Shown: piece by piece, positions 45,795-55,862 of the stretch
Numbering within the stretch: position 1 is the stretch's first letter
How the letters are laid out: each line of letters begins with the position of its first letter
Assembly (NCBI GenBank): GCA_963798795.1
Contig: CAWCUZ010000001.1
Location: forward strand, 1,736,001-1,800,000
DNA from: CAWCUZ01 sp963798795
GTDB taxonomy: Bacteria > Acidobacteriota > Vicinamibacteria > Vicinamibacterales > SCN-69-37
Direction of reading: 5' to 3'
Length of the DNA stretch: 64,000 bases
Notes under the pieces: generated by a model
Database searches by the model: none
What the model saw: only the letters and a program-made list of their open reading frames with translations
What the model was told of the DNA's origin: nothing
Position numbers and translations under genes: made by a program

Positions 45795-48700
45795 CCCGAC
45801 GGCGCCGGCGTCTCGGCAATCCCGAGCTGTTTGAGCAGCGTGCGGACGGCCGCGTCGAGTTGCGCGTCGGTGCCCGCGATCGACTCGCCCACCGGCCGCG
45901 TCACCGGCACGTCCACCGGCCGCGGATGGCGCTCCATGTCGGTGCCGTCGGCGGCCTTCACCCGCATCCGCGGCAGCCGGAACGTCGTGCCGTCCACCAG
46001 GCGCACGTTCCACGTGTAGATGATCCACCCCGCGGTCGGTTCGCCGACGACCGACCCCAGCTTCAGCACGCGGTAGCCTTCGGTGAAGTCCTCGGCGTCG
46101 GAGAGCGAGTGCTGGTTCGTCACGAGCACCGTCGGCGACTCGAGCGCGCGCTGCCCGAGCACCGTGCGCGCCGGGGCTTCCGGCAGGCCGCGGGTCGCCA
46201 TGCGCAGGTACGGCTGGCGCGTGAACACGTCAATCGCGTACGCGTTGACGAACCCGCCGCTGTTGTTGCGGATGTCCACCACGACGCCATCGCGTCCCTG
46301 GTTGTCGACGTCGAGATCGACGAAGAGCTGATCGAGCGCGCCGGCGCTCATGTTGATCATGTGCACGTAGCCGAGCCGGCCGCCGCTCCGGGTCAGGACG
46401 TATTCGCGGTTGTTCTCGACCCATTCGCGATAGAGCAGTCCCTTTTCGGTTCCCTGGCTGGCCGGCCGAATCACGACCTCGCGGGTCGCGCCGCCGCCGG
46501 CGCCTGCCACGGTGAGCACCACGCGCCGGTCAATCGTGTTCTCGAGCCGCTCGTCCAGGTTCACGCCGGCCCCGAGCGGCCGGCCGTCGACGGCGGCGAT
46601 CACATCGCCGACTCCAATCTGGCGAGTCAGCGCCGCCGGACCGAGCGGCACCACGTCGGCCACCCGCAGGCGGCCCGATGTCTCGTACGCCCGCGCATCG
46701 AACCGCAGCCCGAGCCGGCCGATGGCCGGCGCCGCCCCCGCCGGTCCGGATACACCGAGGTGCGAGGCGTTCAGGTCGCCGACCATGAGGCTCAGCACGC
46801 GGCGCATCTCGTCGGGCGTGCCGGCGCCCGCAATCCGCGGCGCGTAGCGCGTGCGCGACGCCTGCCAGTCGACGCCGTCGAACGCCGCGTCGAAGAAGTT
46901 GTCGCGCATGAGCGTCCACGCTTCCTCGAAGACGGTCTGCTTTTCGACCCCGAAGTCCACGGTCATCTCGGCCGTGACCGTGAGCGGCCGCACGTCGCGC
47001 TTCTCGAGGTTCACGATCTGAATCCTGCCGGCATCCAGGTACATGACCTCCTTGCCGTCCGGCGTGAACCGCGCGTCCGCCTTGCCGCCGGCCGTTGACG
47101 TCAACTGGCGTGCGACGGGCGGATCGGTCGCCAGCTCGTCAAGCGAGTACACGTAGAGATTCGTCCGGCCCGCTGCCGACGCCGTGATGACGGCGGTCTT
47201 GCCGTCGGGACTGACGACGGCTTCGTCGACGTCGAGGCCGACGGGCAGCAGCGACAACCGCCGGCGGATGTCGGCAAACACCGGCGCGACCGCGGGCGCC
47301 GGCGTTCCCGGGCCGGTCGCCGGACGGCCGGCCCGGTTCCCCGGCGCCGGCGTCGGGTTCGCGGGCGCCGGCGCCGGTGTCGGGTTCGCGGGCGCCGGCG
47401 CCGGCGCCGGTGTCGGGTTCGCGGGCGCCCGCGCCGGCTCGCCGGGCTCGGGCGTGCGTGCCGGCGTCCCCGGGCGAGGCTCGTTGAAGAGGTCGCGGAA
47501 CAGGTCCTCGCGCAGCTTCGGCGTGCGCAGCGTCAGGTCCACGCGCGCGAGCCGGCCCTGTTCGGTGCGCTGCCGGGTGTCGAACAGCAGGAACGTGCCG
47601 TCCGGACTCCAGGCGATTGCGTTCGCAAACACGTTCGCCAGAAAACTCACCGGACGCGGCACGCCGCCGTCGAGCGGCACCAGCTCGACGTTGGTGAACG
47701 TCTTGGCGCCCACGGCGAACTGGGCGATCCATTTGCCGTCGGGCGACCAGACCGGCCGCGGCGAGTCGATGGTGTCGGCGAACCGGCCAGTCGCGATCAC
47801 CCGGTCGCCGCTGCCGTCGGCGTTCACGACGTGCAACTCGCTCCGGTTCCGGAGAAAGGCAACCTGCGTCCCGTCGGGCGAGAACACCGGCGACAGATCC
47901 GTCCGGGCGCCGTTGGTGAGCGCGGTTTCCGCTCCGGTAACGAAGTCGTACACAACGATCCGCTGACCGGCGTCGGCCGTCGACGCGTAGGCCAGCCGGC
48001 GGCTGTCGGGCGCCCATGCTGGCTGCGACTCCAGCGCGGGCGTGTCGGTCACGCGCGCGGCCGTGCCGCCGTCGTGCGCCGAGGCCGCGAACACGTCGCC
48101 GTGTGCCACGAACGCCACCTTCCTGCCGTCGGGCGACAGCGCCAGATCGGAAAACCGGTTGGTCTGGCGCACCCGCTCGGGCACCGGCCCGCTCGCGGAC
48201 CCGCGGCGGACGATGGGCACGCGATGAGCCTCGCCCGTGGCGGTGCTCAGCGTCCACACGCCAAAATCGCGCTCGAACGCGATCGTCGCGCCGTCGGCCG
48301 TGATCGTCGGCCACAGCAGCCGGCCGTTCGTGAACGACGTCACGCGCCGATCGGTGCCGGACGGATCGATCGGCCGCGTCCACACGTTTTCCGCTCCGCC
48401 GCGATCGGCCACATAAAAGATCGATCGGCCGTCGCCGCTCCACATCGGCCACAACTGCCTCGCATCGCGCGCCGTGAGCTCACGATAGCCCCACGTGCCG
48501 CCGAGGTCGCGGAGCCAGATCTCCGACTGGTCGAGGTGGCTCCCGCTCACACGCCACCACTGGCTCGATCCGAGGCCGTGCGCCACGAACGCCAGCTGCC
48601 GGCCGTCGGGCGAGGCCGCGCCGCTGAACTCGTTGACGTAGCGATCCTCGGACACCGCCGTGGGCGTGCCGCCGGCGAGGGGTACGCGGAAGATGTCGTT

Positions 48701-49132
48701 CATGCCGGCAATGTCGTGGCCCGTCGACGAGAAGAACAGCCATTGCCCGTCACGGGACCAGCCGTCCAGCTCCTCCAGCCCATCGTCGAACGTCAGGCGC
48801 CGAAGCTCGCCGGTTGCGAGCGTCAGGACATACATGTCGCCGCCGCCCGTGCGCGTGGAGACGAACGCCAGGCGCCGGCCGTCGGGTGAGAACATCGGCC
48901 GCCGATCGGTGGCGTCCCCCGCCACGAGCAGGCGCGCGTCGCCTCCGGCGGCCGGCACGCTCCAGATGTCGCCGCCCGACATGAAGGCAATCTCCGCGCC
49001 GTCGGGCGAGATGCCGGGCTCGGCGAACGAATACGCGGGCGCGGGCTGGCCATCCCGCTGTGCCGAGACGCCGGCCACCGCGGCCAGCAGCAGGACGATG
49101 AACAGAACACGATCGACAAGAGGACGGTTCAC
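45728..49132 (-). CDS. Tricorn-like S41 peptidase with PD40 propeller
   Basis: A 1134-residue exported peptidase. The signal peptide (LVDRVLFIVLLLAAVAGVSAQ) is followed by many SPDG-type PD40/WD40 propeller units (~residues 30-640), a Pro/Ala/Asn low-complexity linker, a tricorn core domain, a PDZ domain (~830-900, GDVIAAVDGRPL) and the S41 protease domain. The active Ser is in NQHSLSDAED (about residue 1011). It cleaves short peptides, probably in the periplasm. The GTG start at 49132 has GGGAG upstream and begins the signal peptide; longer starts run into the neighbouring promoter. The 3' end overlaps the WYL gene by 67 bp. Confidence 0.9.
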   Translation of the reverse strand: MNRPLVDRVLFIVLLLAAVAGVSAQRDGQPAPAYSFAEPGISPDGAEIAFMSGGDIWSVPAAGGDARLLVAGDATDRRPMFSPDGRRLAFVSTRTGGGDMYVLTLATGELRRLTFDDGLEELDGWSRDGQWLFFSSTGHDIAGMNDIFRVPLAGGTPTAVSEDRYVNEFSGAASPDGRQLAFVAHGLGSSQWWRVSGSHLDQSEIWLRDLGGTWGYRELTARDARQLWPMWSGDGRSIFYVADRGGAENVWTRPIDPSGTDRRVTSFTNGRLLWPTITADGATIAFERDFGVWTLSTATGEAHRVPIVRRGSASGPVPERVRQTNRFSDLALSPDGRKVAFVAHGDVFAASAHDGGTAARVTDTPALESQPAWAPDSRRLAYASTADAGQRIVVYDFVTGAETALTNGARTDLSPVFSPDGTQVAFLRNRSELHVVNADGSGDRVIATGRFADTIDSPRPVWSPDGKWIAQFAVGAKTFTNVELVPLDGGVPRPVSFLANVFANAIAWSPDGTFLLFDTRQRTEQGRLARVDLTLRTPKLREDLFRDLFNEPRPGTPARTPEPGEPARAPANPTPAPAPAPANPTPAPAPANPTPAPGNRAGRPATGPGTPAPAVAPVFADIRRRLSLLPVGLDVDEAVVSPDGKTAVITASAAGRTNLYVYSLDELATDPPVARQLTSTAGGKADARFTPDGKEVMYLDAGRIQIVNLEKRDVRPLTVTAEMTVDFGVEKQTVFEEAWTLMRDNFFDAAFDGVDWQASRTRYAPRIAGAGTPDEMRRVLSLMVGDLNASHLGVSGPAGAAPAIGRLGLRFDARAYETSGRLRVADVVPLGPAALTRQIGVGDVIAAVDGRPLGAGVNLDERLENTIDRRVVLTVAGAGGGATREVVIRPASQGTEKGLLYREWVENNREYVLTRSGGRLGYVHMINMSAGALDQLFVDLDVDNQGRDGVVVDIRNNSGGFVNAYAIDVFTRQPYLRMATRGLPEAPARTVLGQRALESPTVLVTNQHSLSDAEDFTEGYRVLKLGSVVGEPTAGWIIYTWNVRLVDGTTFRLPRMRVKAADGTDMERHPRPVDVPVTRPVGESIAGTDAQLDAAVRTLLKQLGIAETPAPSGYRGSGGPGSGSGGTPRASDGS
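47335..47445. repeat. GC-rich repeat coding a Pro/Ala/Asn linker
   Basis: Units around GGCGCCGGCGCCGGTGTCGG and GTTCGCGG recur three to four times inside the tricorn-like gene and encode a PAPANPTP-type linker between the propeller and the protease half. The copy number could vary between strains. Confidence 0.6.
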
Positions 49133-49241
49133 GTGGGATTCTCCCGGATGTCGATGGATTCTAGCGCGCGTTCGCGGGTGGTTTGATTTCCGCAACCCGG
49201 ATCCGGGTACACTCTGAACGCCTGCCTGTCCGGCTTGCGCC

Positions 49242-50295
49242 ATGACTGTCCCGATTCGCCGTCGCGCCTGGCGCGCCGTCCTCGTCGGCTCGGCCGCCAC
49301 CCTGGCGGCCGTTGCGCTGGCCTCGCCCGCGGCCGGCCACGCTGCCCAGGAGCAGACGTGGGTGTTGCAGTGGCTGACGGACTACGCGGCCGGCCAGCGT
49401 GACGAGATCGTCCAGCGGCTGCGCACGGTCGTCGATCTCAATCTTCTCGAGAAGGACCTCGACAAGGTTGCGCCGCCCTGGATTCGAGGAGAAGGACGGC
49501 GCGCCGGAGGCACGGCGGCGAGCGGCAGCGGCCTTTGCGCTCGAGGCCGCAGCGCTCCACATCGACCAGGGCGAGGCGGCCACCAAGCTGCTCGAATGGG
49601 GCTGCCGGCAGGTGCGACGGAGCCCCGAACCGGGCGAGTTCGAGCACCGCTGGCACCTGGCCGCCATCGCCCTGTTCGAGGGCGCCGTCGATCCGGACGG
49701 TCTGGAGTCCCACGTCACGCACGTCAAGTTCCAGTTCCCGCAGGAGCCGCGGCTCGCATTCACCCGCGCCGTGGCCGCCGAACTGCGGGCGACGCCATTC
49801 ATCACCGGCAACAAGGTGTCGGCCAAGGAAGTCGAGAAGCGTCTGGCCGAGGCGGCCCGCCGCTACGAGGCCGCGGCCGCCGAACCGACGACCAAAGCCG
49901 ACGTGGGGCTCCGGCTGGGACACGTGCGGCTCGAACAGGGCCAACCGGACGCCGCGCTGACGGCGCTGGCCGCGGTGGAACCGAACACGCACGATCGCGA
50001 CCTCGTGTACCTCAGCCGTCTGTTCCAGGGTCTCGCCGACGACCGACTCGGCCGCGCCGACGAGGCTCGTGCGGCGTTCGAATCGGCGCTCACCGTCTCG
50101 CCGGGCGCGCAGTCCGCCACGATGGCGCTCTCGGCCCTCCTCTTCCGCCACGGGCAGCGCGACCTGGCCGGGCGGATCGTCGCCGAAGTGCTCAGTCGCG
50201 CCACGGTGCCGGACGACCCGTGGTGGTGGTACTGGCCGGCCGACTTCCGTCAGGCCGGGCAGCTCATCGCGGCGATGCGCGAGGCCCTGAAATGA
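49242..50295 (+). CDS. TPR-type repeat protein, frameshifted
   Basis: An exported ~350-residue protein. The signal region (VLVGSAATLAAVALASPAAGHAA) is followed by WVLQWLTDYAAGQRDEIVQRLRTV in one frame; after a break near 49482 (one extra base beside a CCTGG) it continues FEEKDGAPEARRRAAAAFALEAAALHIDQ in another. The rest is alpha-helical repeats resembling tetratricopeptides (LGHVRLEQGQPDAALTAL, GLADDRLGRADEARAAFESAL). It overlaps the VWFA gene by 4 bp (ATGA), so the two form an operon. It probably scaffolds proteins in the periplasm; partner unknown. Confidence 0.75.
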
Positions 50296-51176
50296 GCGGG
50301 CCCCGCAGGGCGCTGCTCGCGAGCGCGCTCGCCGCCGCCTGCGGCGTCAGCGCCGCCGGACAGCAGTCGGTGTTCCGTGTCGACGTGGCGGGCGTGAGCG
50401 TCAGTGTGTCGGTGCGCGACGGCCACACACCCGTGAGCGGTCTCAAGGCCGGCGACTTCGAACTCCTCGACAACGGCGTGCCACAGTCGATCACGGCAGT
50501 GTCGTTCGAGACGCTGCCGATCGACGTCACGCTGCTGCTCGACGCCAGCCGCAGCGTCGCCGGGCGCCGACTGGATCGGATGAAGGTGAGCGTGGCAGAA
50601 ACCGCCGGCCTGCTCGACCAGCAGGACCGCCTGCGGCTGATTGCCGTGCAGCATCAGCTCCGGCAGGTGTTTCCGTTCCAGCAGGGCGGCACGAAGCCGC
50701 CGACCGACGCGCTCATCGCGGAGGGCGGCACGGCGCTCTACGACGGGATCGCCGCCGCGTTGATGCGGCCGTCGGAACCCGATCGCCGCCAGCTCATCAT
50801 CGCCTACACGGACGGGCAGGACACGCTCAGCATTCTCAATCTCGACCAGGTGCAGGACGTCGCCGACCACGCCGATGCCGTGCTGCACATCGTCATTGCG
50901 ATCGCGAACCCGCCGTTCGGCCGCAACGCGGCGCTGCCGGCCAACGGCCCCTTGTTGCGCGACCTCGCGGCACGAACCGGCGGACAGCTCTTCTACATCG
51001 ACTTCGCCGATCCGATCACCGACGCCTTCAAGACCGCCATCGAGGAGTTCCGGACGAGCTACGTGCTGCGCTACGAGCCCACCGGCGTGGCGTCGGACGG
51101 CTGGCACGACATCCAGGTGCACGTGAAGAGCGGCGAGTACGAAGTCCGCGCGCGCAAGGGGTACTCGGGGGGGTGA
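50292..51176 (+). CDS. VWFA-related protein of acidobacterial type
   Basis: A 294-residue exported protein. A signal peptide is followed by VSVSVRDGHTPVSGLKAGDFELLDNG, the N-terminal part typical of VWFA-related Acidobacterial proteins, and a von Willebrand A fold with a MIDAS-like LLLDASRSVAG, a Thr/Ser loop (EGGTALYDG) and YTDGQD. The C-terminal strands YVLRYEPTG..GWHDIQVHVK are also standard. It probably binds protein ligands in a metal-dependent way. Co-translated with the TPR gene. The stop is followed by a GGGTGCGG tandem repeat. Confidence 0.88.
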   Translation: MSGPRRALLASALAAACGVSAAGQQSVFRVDVAGVSVSVSVRDGHTPVSGLKAGDFELLDNGVPQSITAVSFETLPIDVTLLLDASRSVAGRRLDRMKVSVAETAGLLDQQDRLRLIAVQHQLRQVFPFQQGGTKPPTDALIAEGGTALYDGIAAALMRPSEPDRRQLIIAYTDGQDTLSILNLDQVQDVADHADAVLHIVIAIANPPFGRNAALPANGPLLRDLAARTGGQLFYIDFADPITDAFKTAIEEFRTSYVLRYEPTGVASDGWHDIQVHVKSGEYEVRARKGYSGG

Positions 51177-51202
51177 GGGTGCGGGGTGCGGGGTGCGGGG
51201 TG

Positions 51203-53861
51203 CTACCGAAGCGCTTTGACCGGATCGACGCGCGCCGCGCGGCGCGCCGGGATCCAGGCCGCGGCGACGGCCGTCGCGACGAGCAGCAGGGCGACCGCGC
51301 CTGAGACGAGCGGGTCGAACGGCGTCACGGCGAACAGCCACCGACGCAACACGGACGCCGCGGCTCCGCCGACCAACAGCCCGGCCAGCGCGCCCGCCAG
51401 CACGAGTCCCACCGCTCCGCCGAGCACGTTCCGCAGCACGTCGACGGGCCGCGCCCCGAGCGCCATGCGTACGCCGATTTCGCGCGTGCGCTGGCCCACG
51501 GACATCGACACGACGCCGTACAGCCCGACCGCCGCGAGTGCCAGGGCCAGCAGTCCCAGCACCGACGTGGCCGTGCCGAGCAGCCGGTTTGGCGAGAGGA
51601 CCTGCTGCCGCATCGTCTCGAACGTCTCGACCGACGACGCGGCGACGTCGGGGTCGACGTCGCCGACGGCGCGGGCCATCGCCGCCTGGACATCCGCGGC
51701 GCGGCCCCGGGCCCGCGCGATGAGCGTGAAGCCAGGCAGCGACACCGATTCGGCCGGCGCGTAGATGAACGGCCGCGGCGGCTCGCCGATTTCGTAGTAG
51801 CTGCTGTCCGCCACGACGCCGATGATCTCCACCTCGCCGATCCCGACCGCCTCGATGCGCGTGCCGACGGGATCGCGCCCCGGCCAGAAGCGCTTCGCCA
51901 TGGTCCGGTTGATGACCGCCACGCGCGGCACGTCGTGGAGCGCTTCGGCGGCGGCGCCCCATCCGTGTCCCCGCAACATCTGCAGATCCAGCGTGCGGAA
52001 GTACTCGGCGCCCACGATGGCGTCGTCGATCGCGATGATGGTGGTGCCGTCGGGTTCGACGTAGCCCGGGATGCGAAAGCCGAGCGTGTCCGACCCGGGT
52101 TCGAGCGGAACGCTCCGGGTGACGTCCGCGGCGGCCACCCCCGGCACGGCCCGCACGCGTTCGAGCAGTCGCGGAATGAACGTGTGGTTCGCCGACGCGT
52201 CGCCGGGGATGTTGAGGTACGACAGGACGAGCCGATCCGCGGGAAATCCGGGATCGAACGCGCGGATATGACGGAGGCTCTCCGTGAGGAGCGCCGCCAT
52301 CAGCAGCAGCACCGCGGCGCCCACCACCTGCACGAACACGGAGATCCGCCTCGCACGCACGCCGGCGCGCCCGCCCGTGGTCGTACCGGCCTCGTCTTTG
52401 AGCAGGCCGATCGGCTGGGCGGCGGCCGCGCGAACGGCCGGCACGAGACCGAAGAGCAGGCCCGCGACGAGCGACACGCCGGCGGCGAACGCCAGAACCC
52501 GCCACTCGATTGGACCCCCCGCCGGCACGGCGCCGGCGGCCGGCGCCAGTGGAGACAGGCCGGCCACGAGGAGGGATGCGCCCCGGGCGATGAGCGCGCC
52601 GGCCAGTCCCCCCGCCGCCGACAGCACCAGCGCTTCGCACAGCCACTCACGCAGGAGGTGCCCGCGCCCGGCACCGAGCGACTGCCGGATCGCCAGCTCA
52701 CGCCGGCGGGCGACCAGACGCGCCTGCATGACGCCGGCCAGATTCGCGCACGTGATGATCAGCAGCAGGCCCGTGAACGCGCCCGCGATCTGGAGAAACG
52801 GAATCACCGCGCGCCGCTGCGATTCCGGCAACAGGACCGCGGGGCGAACCGCAAAGGCGAGCGGGTCCCGGCTCGACGGCGCGGTCCGATCGATCGCGGC
52901 AGCCGCCGCGTCCAGCGCCGCCTGGGCCCCGGGCCGCGACGCGCCGGCCGCCAGGCGCCCCACCATGTTGAGCCAGCCCCACCCGCGCGTGTCGAGCGTG
53001 AGGCCGCGGGGCCGCAACTGCTGCTGCATTATGAGCGGCGCCCACAAGAGCGGCCGGCCGATCCCCGCGCCCGTGAACGCCGCCGGCACGACACCCACGA
53101 TGGTGAACGGGTGCCCGTTGAGCCGGATCGCCTGCCCGATCACGTCGGGTCTCGCGCCCAGCCGCTGCCGCCACAGCGCCTCGCTCACGACCACGACCAG
53201 GAGCGGCCAGCTCGGCGACGTCATCGCGCGCGTCGAGAAGCCGTCCCATGATCGGGTCGATCCCCATCACGCGGAAGTAGTTCCCACTGACCAGCTCGGT
53301 TTCGAGCGGCGTGGCCGCGCCATCGAGATTGGCCTGCACCGGCGTCGCGACGTGCGCGGCCAGGTCGACGTCGTGCACCGCCGCGCGGGCGTCGGCGAAA
53401 TTCGGATAGGACACGACCTCGGGTGAGCCGTCCTTTGCGACGGCGAACACCCGCACCAGGCGGTCGGCATCCGGCACGGGCAGCCGCGCCAGCAACGACG
53501 CGTCCACGTAGCCGAAGACCGCGACGTTGGCGCCGATGCCGAGGGCGAGCGTGGCCACGGCGACGAGCGAGAAGAGCGGTTGGTGCACGAGCGTGCGCAC
53601 CGCCCGCCGCAGGTCGTACGACCAGGCCATGAGCGGAGCCTCCTTCCCGAAGAAGCGGGATGGGTCGTGCAGGCGGGCGCGGGCGTCGAGCCGCCGGCAT
53701 TCGAGCGCCAGGCCCAGCACCGCGACGGCCCGCCGCCATGCCGGCCGGCGACGGCGCGAAGCGGCGGCATAGTCCAGGTCCGCCAGCGCCGGGTCGAACG
53801 CCGTCGCTCGCAGGCCCTCCGGCACCAGCCGGCGGCACAGCCGCGTCCAGCGGTCAGGCAT
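51203..53861 (-). CDS. ADOP-type MacB/FtsX-like ABC permease, frameshifted
   Basis: A second ADOP permease, about 885 residues when repaired. It has the extra N-terminal ~80-residue cytoplasmic helical region, then RTLVHQPLFSLVAVATLALGIGANVAVFGYV (first TM), a MacB-type periplasmic domain, a TM core, a repeated second half and PARRAARVDPVKALR at the end. The frame breaks between about 53190 and 53222: MGRLLDARDDVAEL lies in one frame and LLVVVVSEALWRQRLG in the next, consistent with one extra base near a CCAGG. The start overlaps the padR stop by 8 bp, the usual PadR-ADOP layout. Likely an efflux or export permease under PadR control. Confidence 0.85.
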
Positions 53862-54186
53862 GCGATCCCCTCTTGATCGGACGGGCGACGGCCAACCACT
53901 CCTGATAGAACGTGCGGGTCGCCTGGAGCGCCCGCTCGCCCGAGCGTGTGAGGCGGTACCGGCGCTCCTTGACGTGCTGGCCCGACACGACCCGCTGCTC
54001 GTACCGGCCTTCCACCAGATCGGCGTCCTCGAGGCGCCCCATCATCTGATAGAAGGCCGGCGCGCTGCTGCGCGCGCCGCAGTCGGCGAGCAGCGCCCGG
54101 AGGTCGCGTCCCGCCTGGTCGGCTTCGGCCATCGCTTCCAGCACCACGTACTGCAGATGGGTGATGGCGGGCAGGCTCTTCGACAT
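53854..54186 (-). CDS. PadR-family transcriptional regulator
   Basis: A 110-residue winged-helix regulator. The N-terminal HLQYVVLEAM, the helix ARSSAPAFYQMMGRLEDADLV and the wing segment RRYRLTRSGERAL are typical of PadR domains. The C-terminal helix (RTFYQEWLAVARPI) would form the dimer. It directly precedes and overlaps the ADOP gene, which it presumably represses. A perfect palindrome over its own start suggests autoregulation. Confidence 0.9.
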   Translation of the reverse strand: MSKSLPAITHLQYVVLEAMAEADQAGRDLRALLADCGARSSAPAFYQMMGRLEDADLVEGRYEQRVVSGQHVKERRYRLTRSGERALQATRTFYQEWLAVARPIKRGSHA

Positions 54187-54202
54187 AATGCTGGATTATG
54201 TC
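54182..54202 (-). promoter_or_regulatory. Perfect palindrome at padR start, candidate PadR operator
   Basis: GACATAAT and ATTATGTC form a perfect 8-bp inverted repeat with a 5-bp spacer. PadR proteins bind ATGT/ACAT-type inverted repeats. The left arm includes the start codon, so binding would block both transcription and early elongation of the padR-ADOP operon. CATAAT inside it could be the -10 box. Confidence 0.65.
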
Positions 54203-54256
54203 ATGAGACGTTACTTCGACCTCTGGAGTTCAGAGTTCTGCTAGGCTGGCCGTGGG

Positions 54257-54340
54257 GCGAAAGTGGCGGAACTGGCAGACGCGCCGGACTTAGGATCCGG
54301 TGGCCGCGAGGCCTTGGGGGTTCGAGTCCCTCCTTTCGCA
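54257..54340 (+). tRNA. tRNA-Leu(TAG)
   Basis: Acceptor GCGAAAG/CTTTCGC, anticodon loop CTTAGGA (anticodon TAG), a long variable arm (TGGCCGCGAGGCC region) as in class II tRNAs, and T-arm GGGGG-TTCGAGT-CCCTC. A73 is followed by CTCC, so CCA is not encoded. Confidence 0.95.
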
Positions 54341-54344
54341 CTCC

Positions 54345-54456
54345 TGGATTTCGGATTCAGGGATTTGGCGCATGGGCGATTTCGAAGACGTGGCGCCAAA
54401 TCTCCACACCGCCAAGTCTCCAAACCGCCAAATCTCCAATTCTCCAAATCCCCGGC
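54345..54456. repeat. ATTTGGCG / CGCCAAAT inverted low-complexity repeat
   Basis: A left arm with GGATTTCGGATTCAGGGATTTGGCG faces right-hand units CCAAATCTCCACACCG and CCAAGTCTCCAAACCG. The arms can pair. It lies between tRNA-Leu and tig; a GATAAT at 54457-54462 just after it is the likely -10 box of tig. Confidence 0.6.
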
Positions 54457-54474
54457 GATAATCAAAGGACGGAG

Positions 54475-55800
54475 ATGAAGACCGAGTTCACTGACGTGAG
54501 CGAGACGCGCAAGCACCTGACGTTCGAAGTGCCGAGCGACATCGTCGAGGCCGAGATTGACAAGGTCGCCCGGAGCTACACCCGCAAGGCCCGCGTGCCA
54601 GGGTTCCGGCCGGGCAAAGTGCCGGCGGGCGTGGTCCGCCAGCGGTATCGGGATCAGATCCTCTATGACGTCGCGCACGACCTCATCCCGCGCGTCGTGG
54701 GCGATGCGTTGCGCGAGCGCGGTCTGGAGCCGGTCGCCACGCCCGACATCCGCGACGTCGTGCTCGAGGAGGGTCAGCCGCTCACGTTTCTGGCGGAATT
54801 CGAGACGCTGCCGCCCATCGACCCCGGCGAATACACGGGGCTCTCGCTGCGCAAGCCGCCGGCCGTGCTCGAGGTGGGCGCGGTGGACCGCGCCCTCGAG
54901 CACCTTCAGCAGCGTGCGGCGCGCTGGCACCCGGTCGAGGGCCGCCCGGCGGAAACGGGCGACACGCTGCTGGTCGACCTGACGCGCACGCGCCGCGGGC
55001 GCAGCATCACCCTGCCCGGTGAAGCGGCCCCCCCGCCGGCGCACCCGGACGACGACAAGCCCGAGGCGCTGCAGAACGTATCGATCGAGCTCGGCGCGCC
55101 GGCCAATCCGCCGGGTTTCGACGACCACCTGACCGGCACGTCGGCCGGCGACCGGCGGACGTTCACCGCCAACTACCCGGCGAAGTACGCCGTCGAGGAG
55201 CTGGCCGGCGCCACAGTCGACTACGACGTCACGGTCAAGGGCATCCGCCACAAGGAGCTGCTGCCGCTCGACGACGAGTTCGCCAAGGAGGTCAGCCAGG
55301 TCGACACGCTCGACGCGCTGAAGGAGCGGATCCACCGGGACCTGCAGCACGAGGCCGAGCACGAATCCGACCATCGGGTCCGCCACGACCTGCTTCGCGA
55401 GCTGGCCAGCCGGCTCTCGTCGGCCCCGGACGTGCTCGTCGAGCGCGAAGTCGACCGGCGGCTCGAGGAGTCGGTGCGGCGGCTCATGGAACAGGGGGTC
55501 GATCCGATGAAGATCGGGATCGACTGGCAGGACTTCCGGCAGCGCCAGCGCACGGCGGCCGAGGAAACGGTCAAGAGCACGCTCGTGATCGACGAGATCG
55601 CGCGCCGCGAAGGCATCCGGGCCGAGGACGCCGACGTGGACGCCGAGATCGGCCGGTTCGCCGAACGCACCGGCCGGACGCCGGTCGCGGTGCGCGCGCG
55701 GCTCGAGAAGGAAACCGGCCTCGATCCCATCCGCGCCGGCCTGCGCCGCGAGAAGACGATGGCCTGGCTGCTCGAGAAGGCGAACGTCACCACCGGGTAG
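54475..55800 (+). CDS. tig: Trigger factor
   Basis: A 441-residue trigger factor, normal length. The N-terminal ribosome-binding domain has the signature GFRPGKVP (residues ~43-50). The FKBP-like peptidyl-prolyl isomerase domain (~150-245, GDTLLVDLTRT...GFDDHLTGTSAGDRRTF) and the helical C-terminal chaperone domain follow. It binds nascent chains at the ribosome exit. GGACGGAG precedes the ATG. It starts the tig-clpP-clpX-lon cluster, as in many bacteria. The PPIase part has an unusual ~20-residue Pro/Asp-rich insertion (PPPAHPDDDKPEA). Confidence 0.95.
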   Translation: MKTEFTDVSETRKHLTFEVPSDIVEAEIDKVARSYTRKARVPGFRPGKVPAGVVRQRYRDQILYDVAHDLIPRVVGDALRERGLEPVATPDIRDVVLEEGQPLTFLAEFETLPPIDPGEYTGLSLRKPPAVLEVGAVDRALEHLQQRAARWHPVEGRPAETGDTLLVDLTRTRRGRSITLPGEAAPPPAHPDDDKPEALQNVSIELGAPANPPGFDDHLTGTSAGDRRTFTANYPAKYAVEELAGATVDYDVTVKGIRHKELLPLDDEFAKEVSQVDTLDALKERIHRDLQHEAEHESDHRVRHDLLRELASRLSSAPDVLVEREVDRRLEESVRRLMEQGVDPMKIGIDWQDFRQRQRTAAEETVKSTLVIDEIARREGIRAEDADVDAEIGRFAERTGRTPVAVRARLEKETGLDPIRAGLRREKTMAWLLEKANVTTG

Positions 55801-55850
55801 GGCGGTCGGCCTTCGGCGCTGGGCTTTCGGCTTTCGGCGCTCGGGTGTTG

Positions 55851-55862
55851 TAGAGTCCTTCT
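55851..55862 (+). promoter_or_regulatory. Possible -10 box directly before clpP
   Basis: TAGAGT at 55851-55856 lies six bases before the clpP ATG; there is no Shine-Dalgarno. It is preceded by a GGCTTTCGGC/GGCGCTCGG low-complexity stretch (55803-55845). Weak on its own, but the spacing matches other genes in the window. Confidence 0.35.

Noticed and set aside
49242..51176. One continuous 644-residue protein joining TPR and VWFA regions
   Set aside because: Between 49482 and 50292 this frame gives Arg/Gly/Pro-rich nonsense while another frame gives a clean TPR protein; the fusion is a by-product of the frameshift near 49482.
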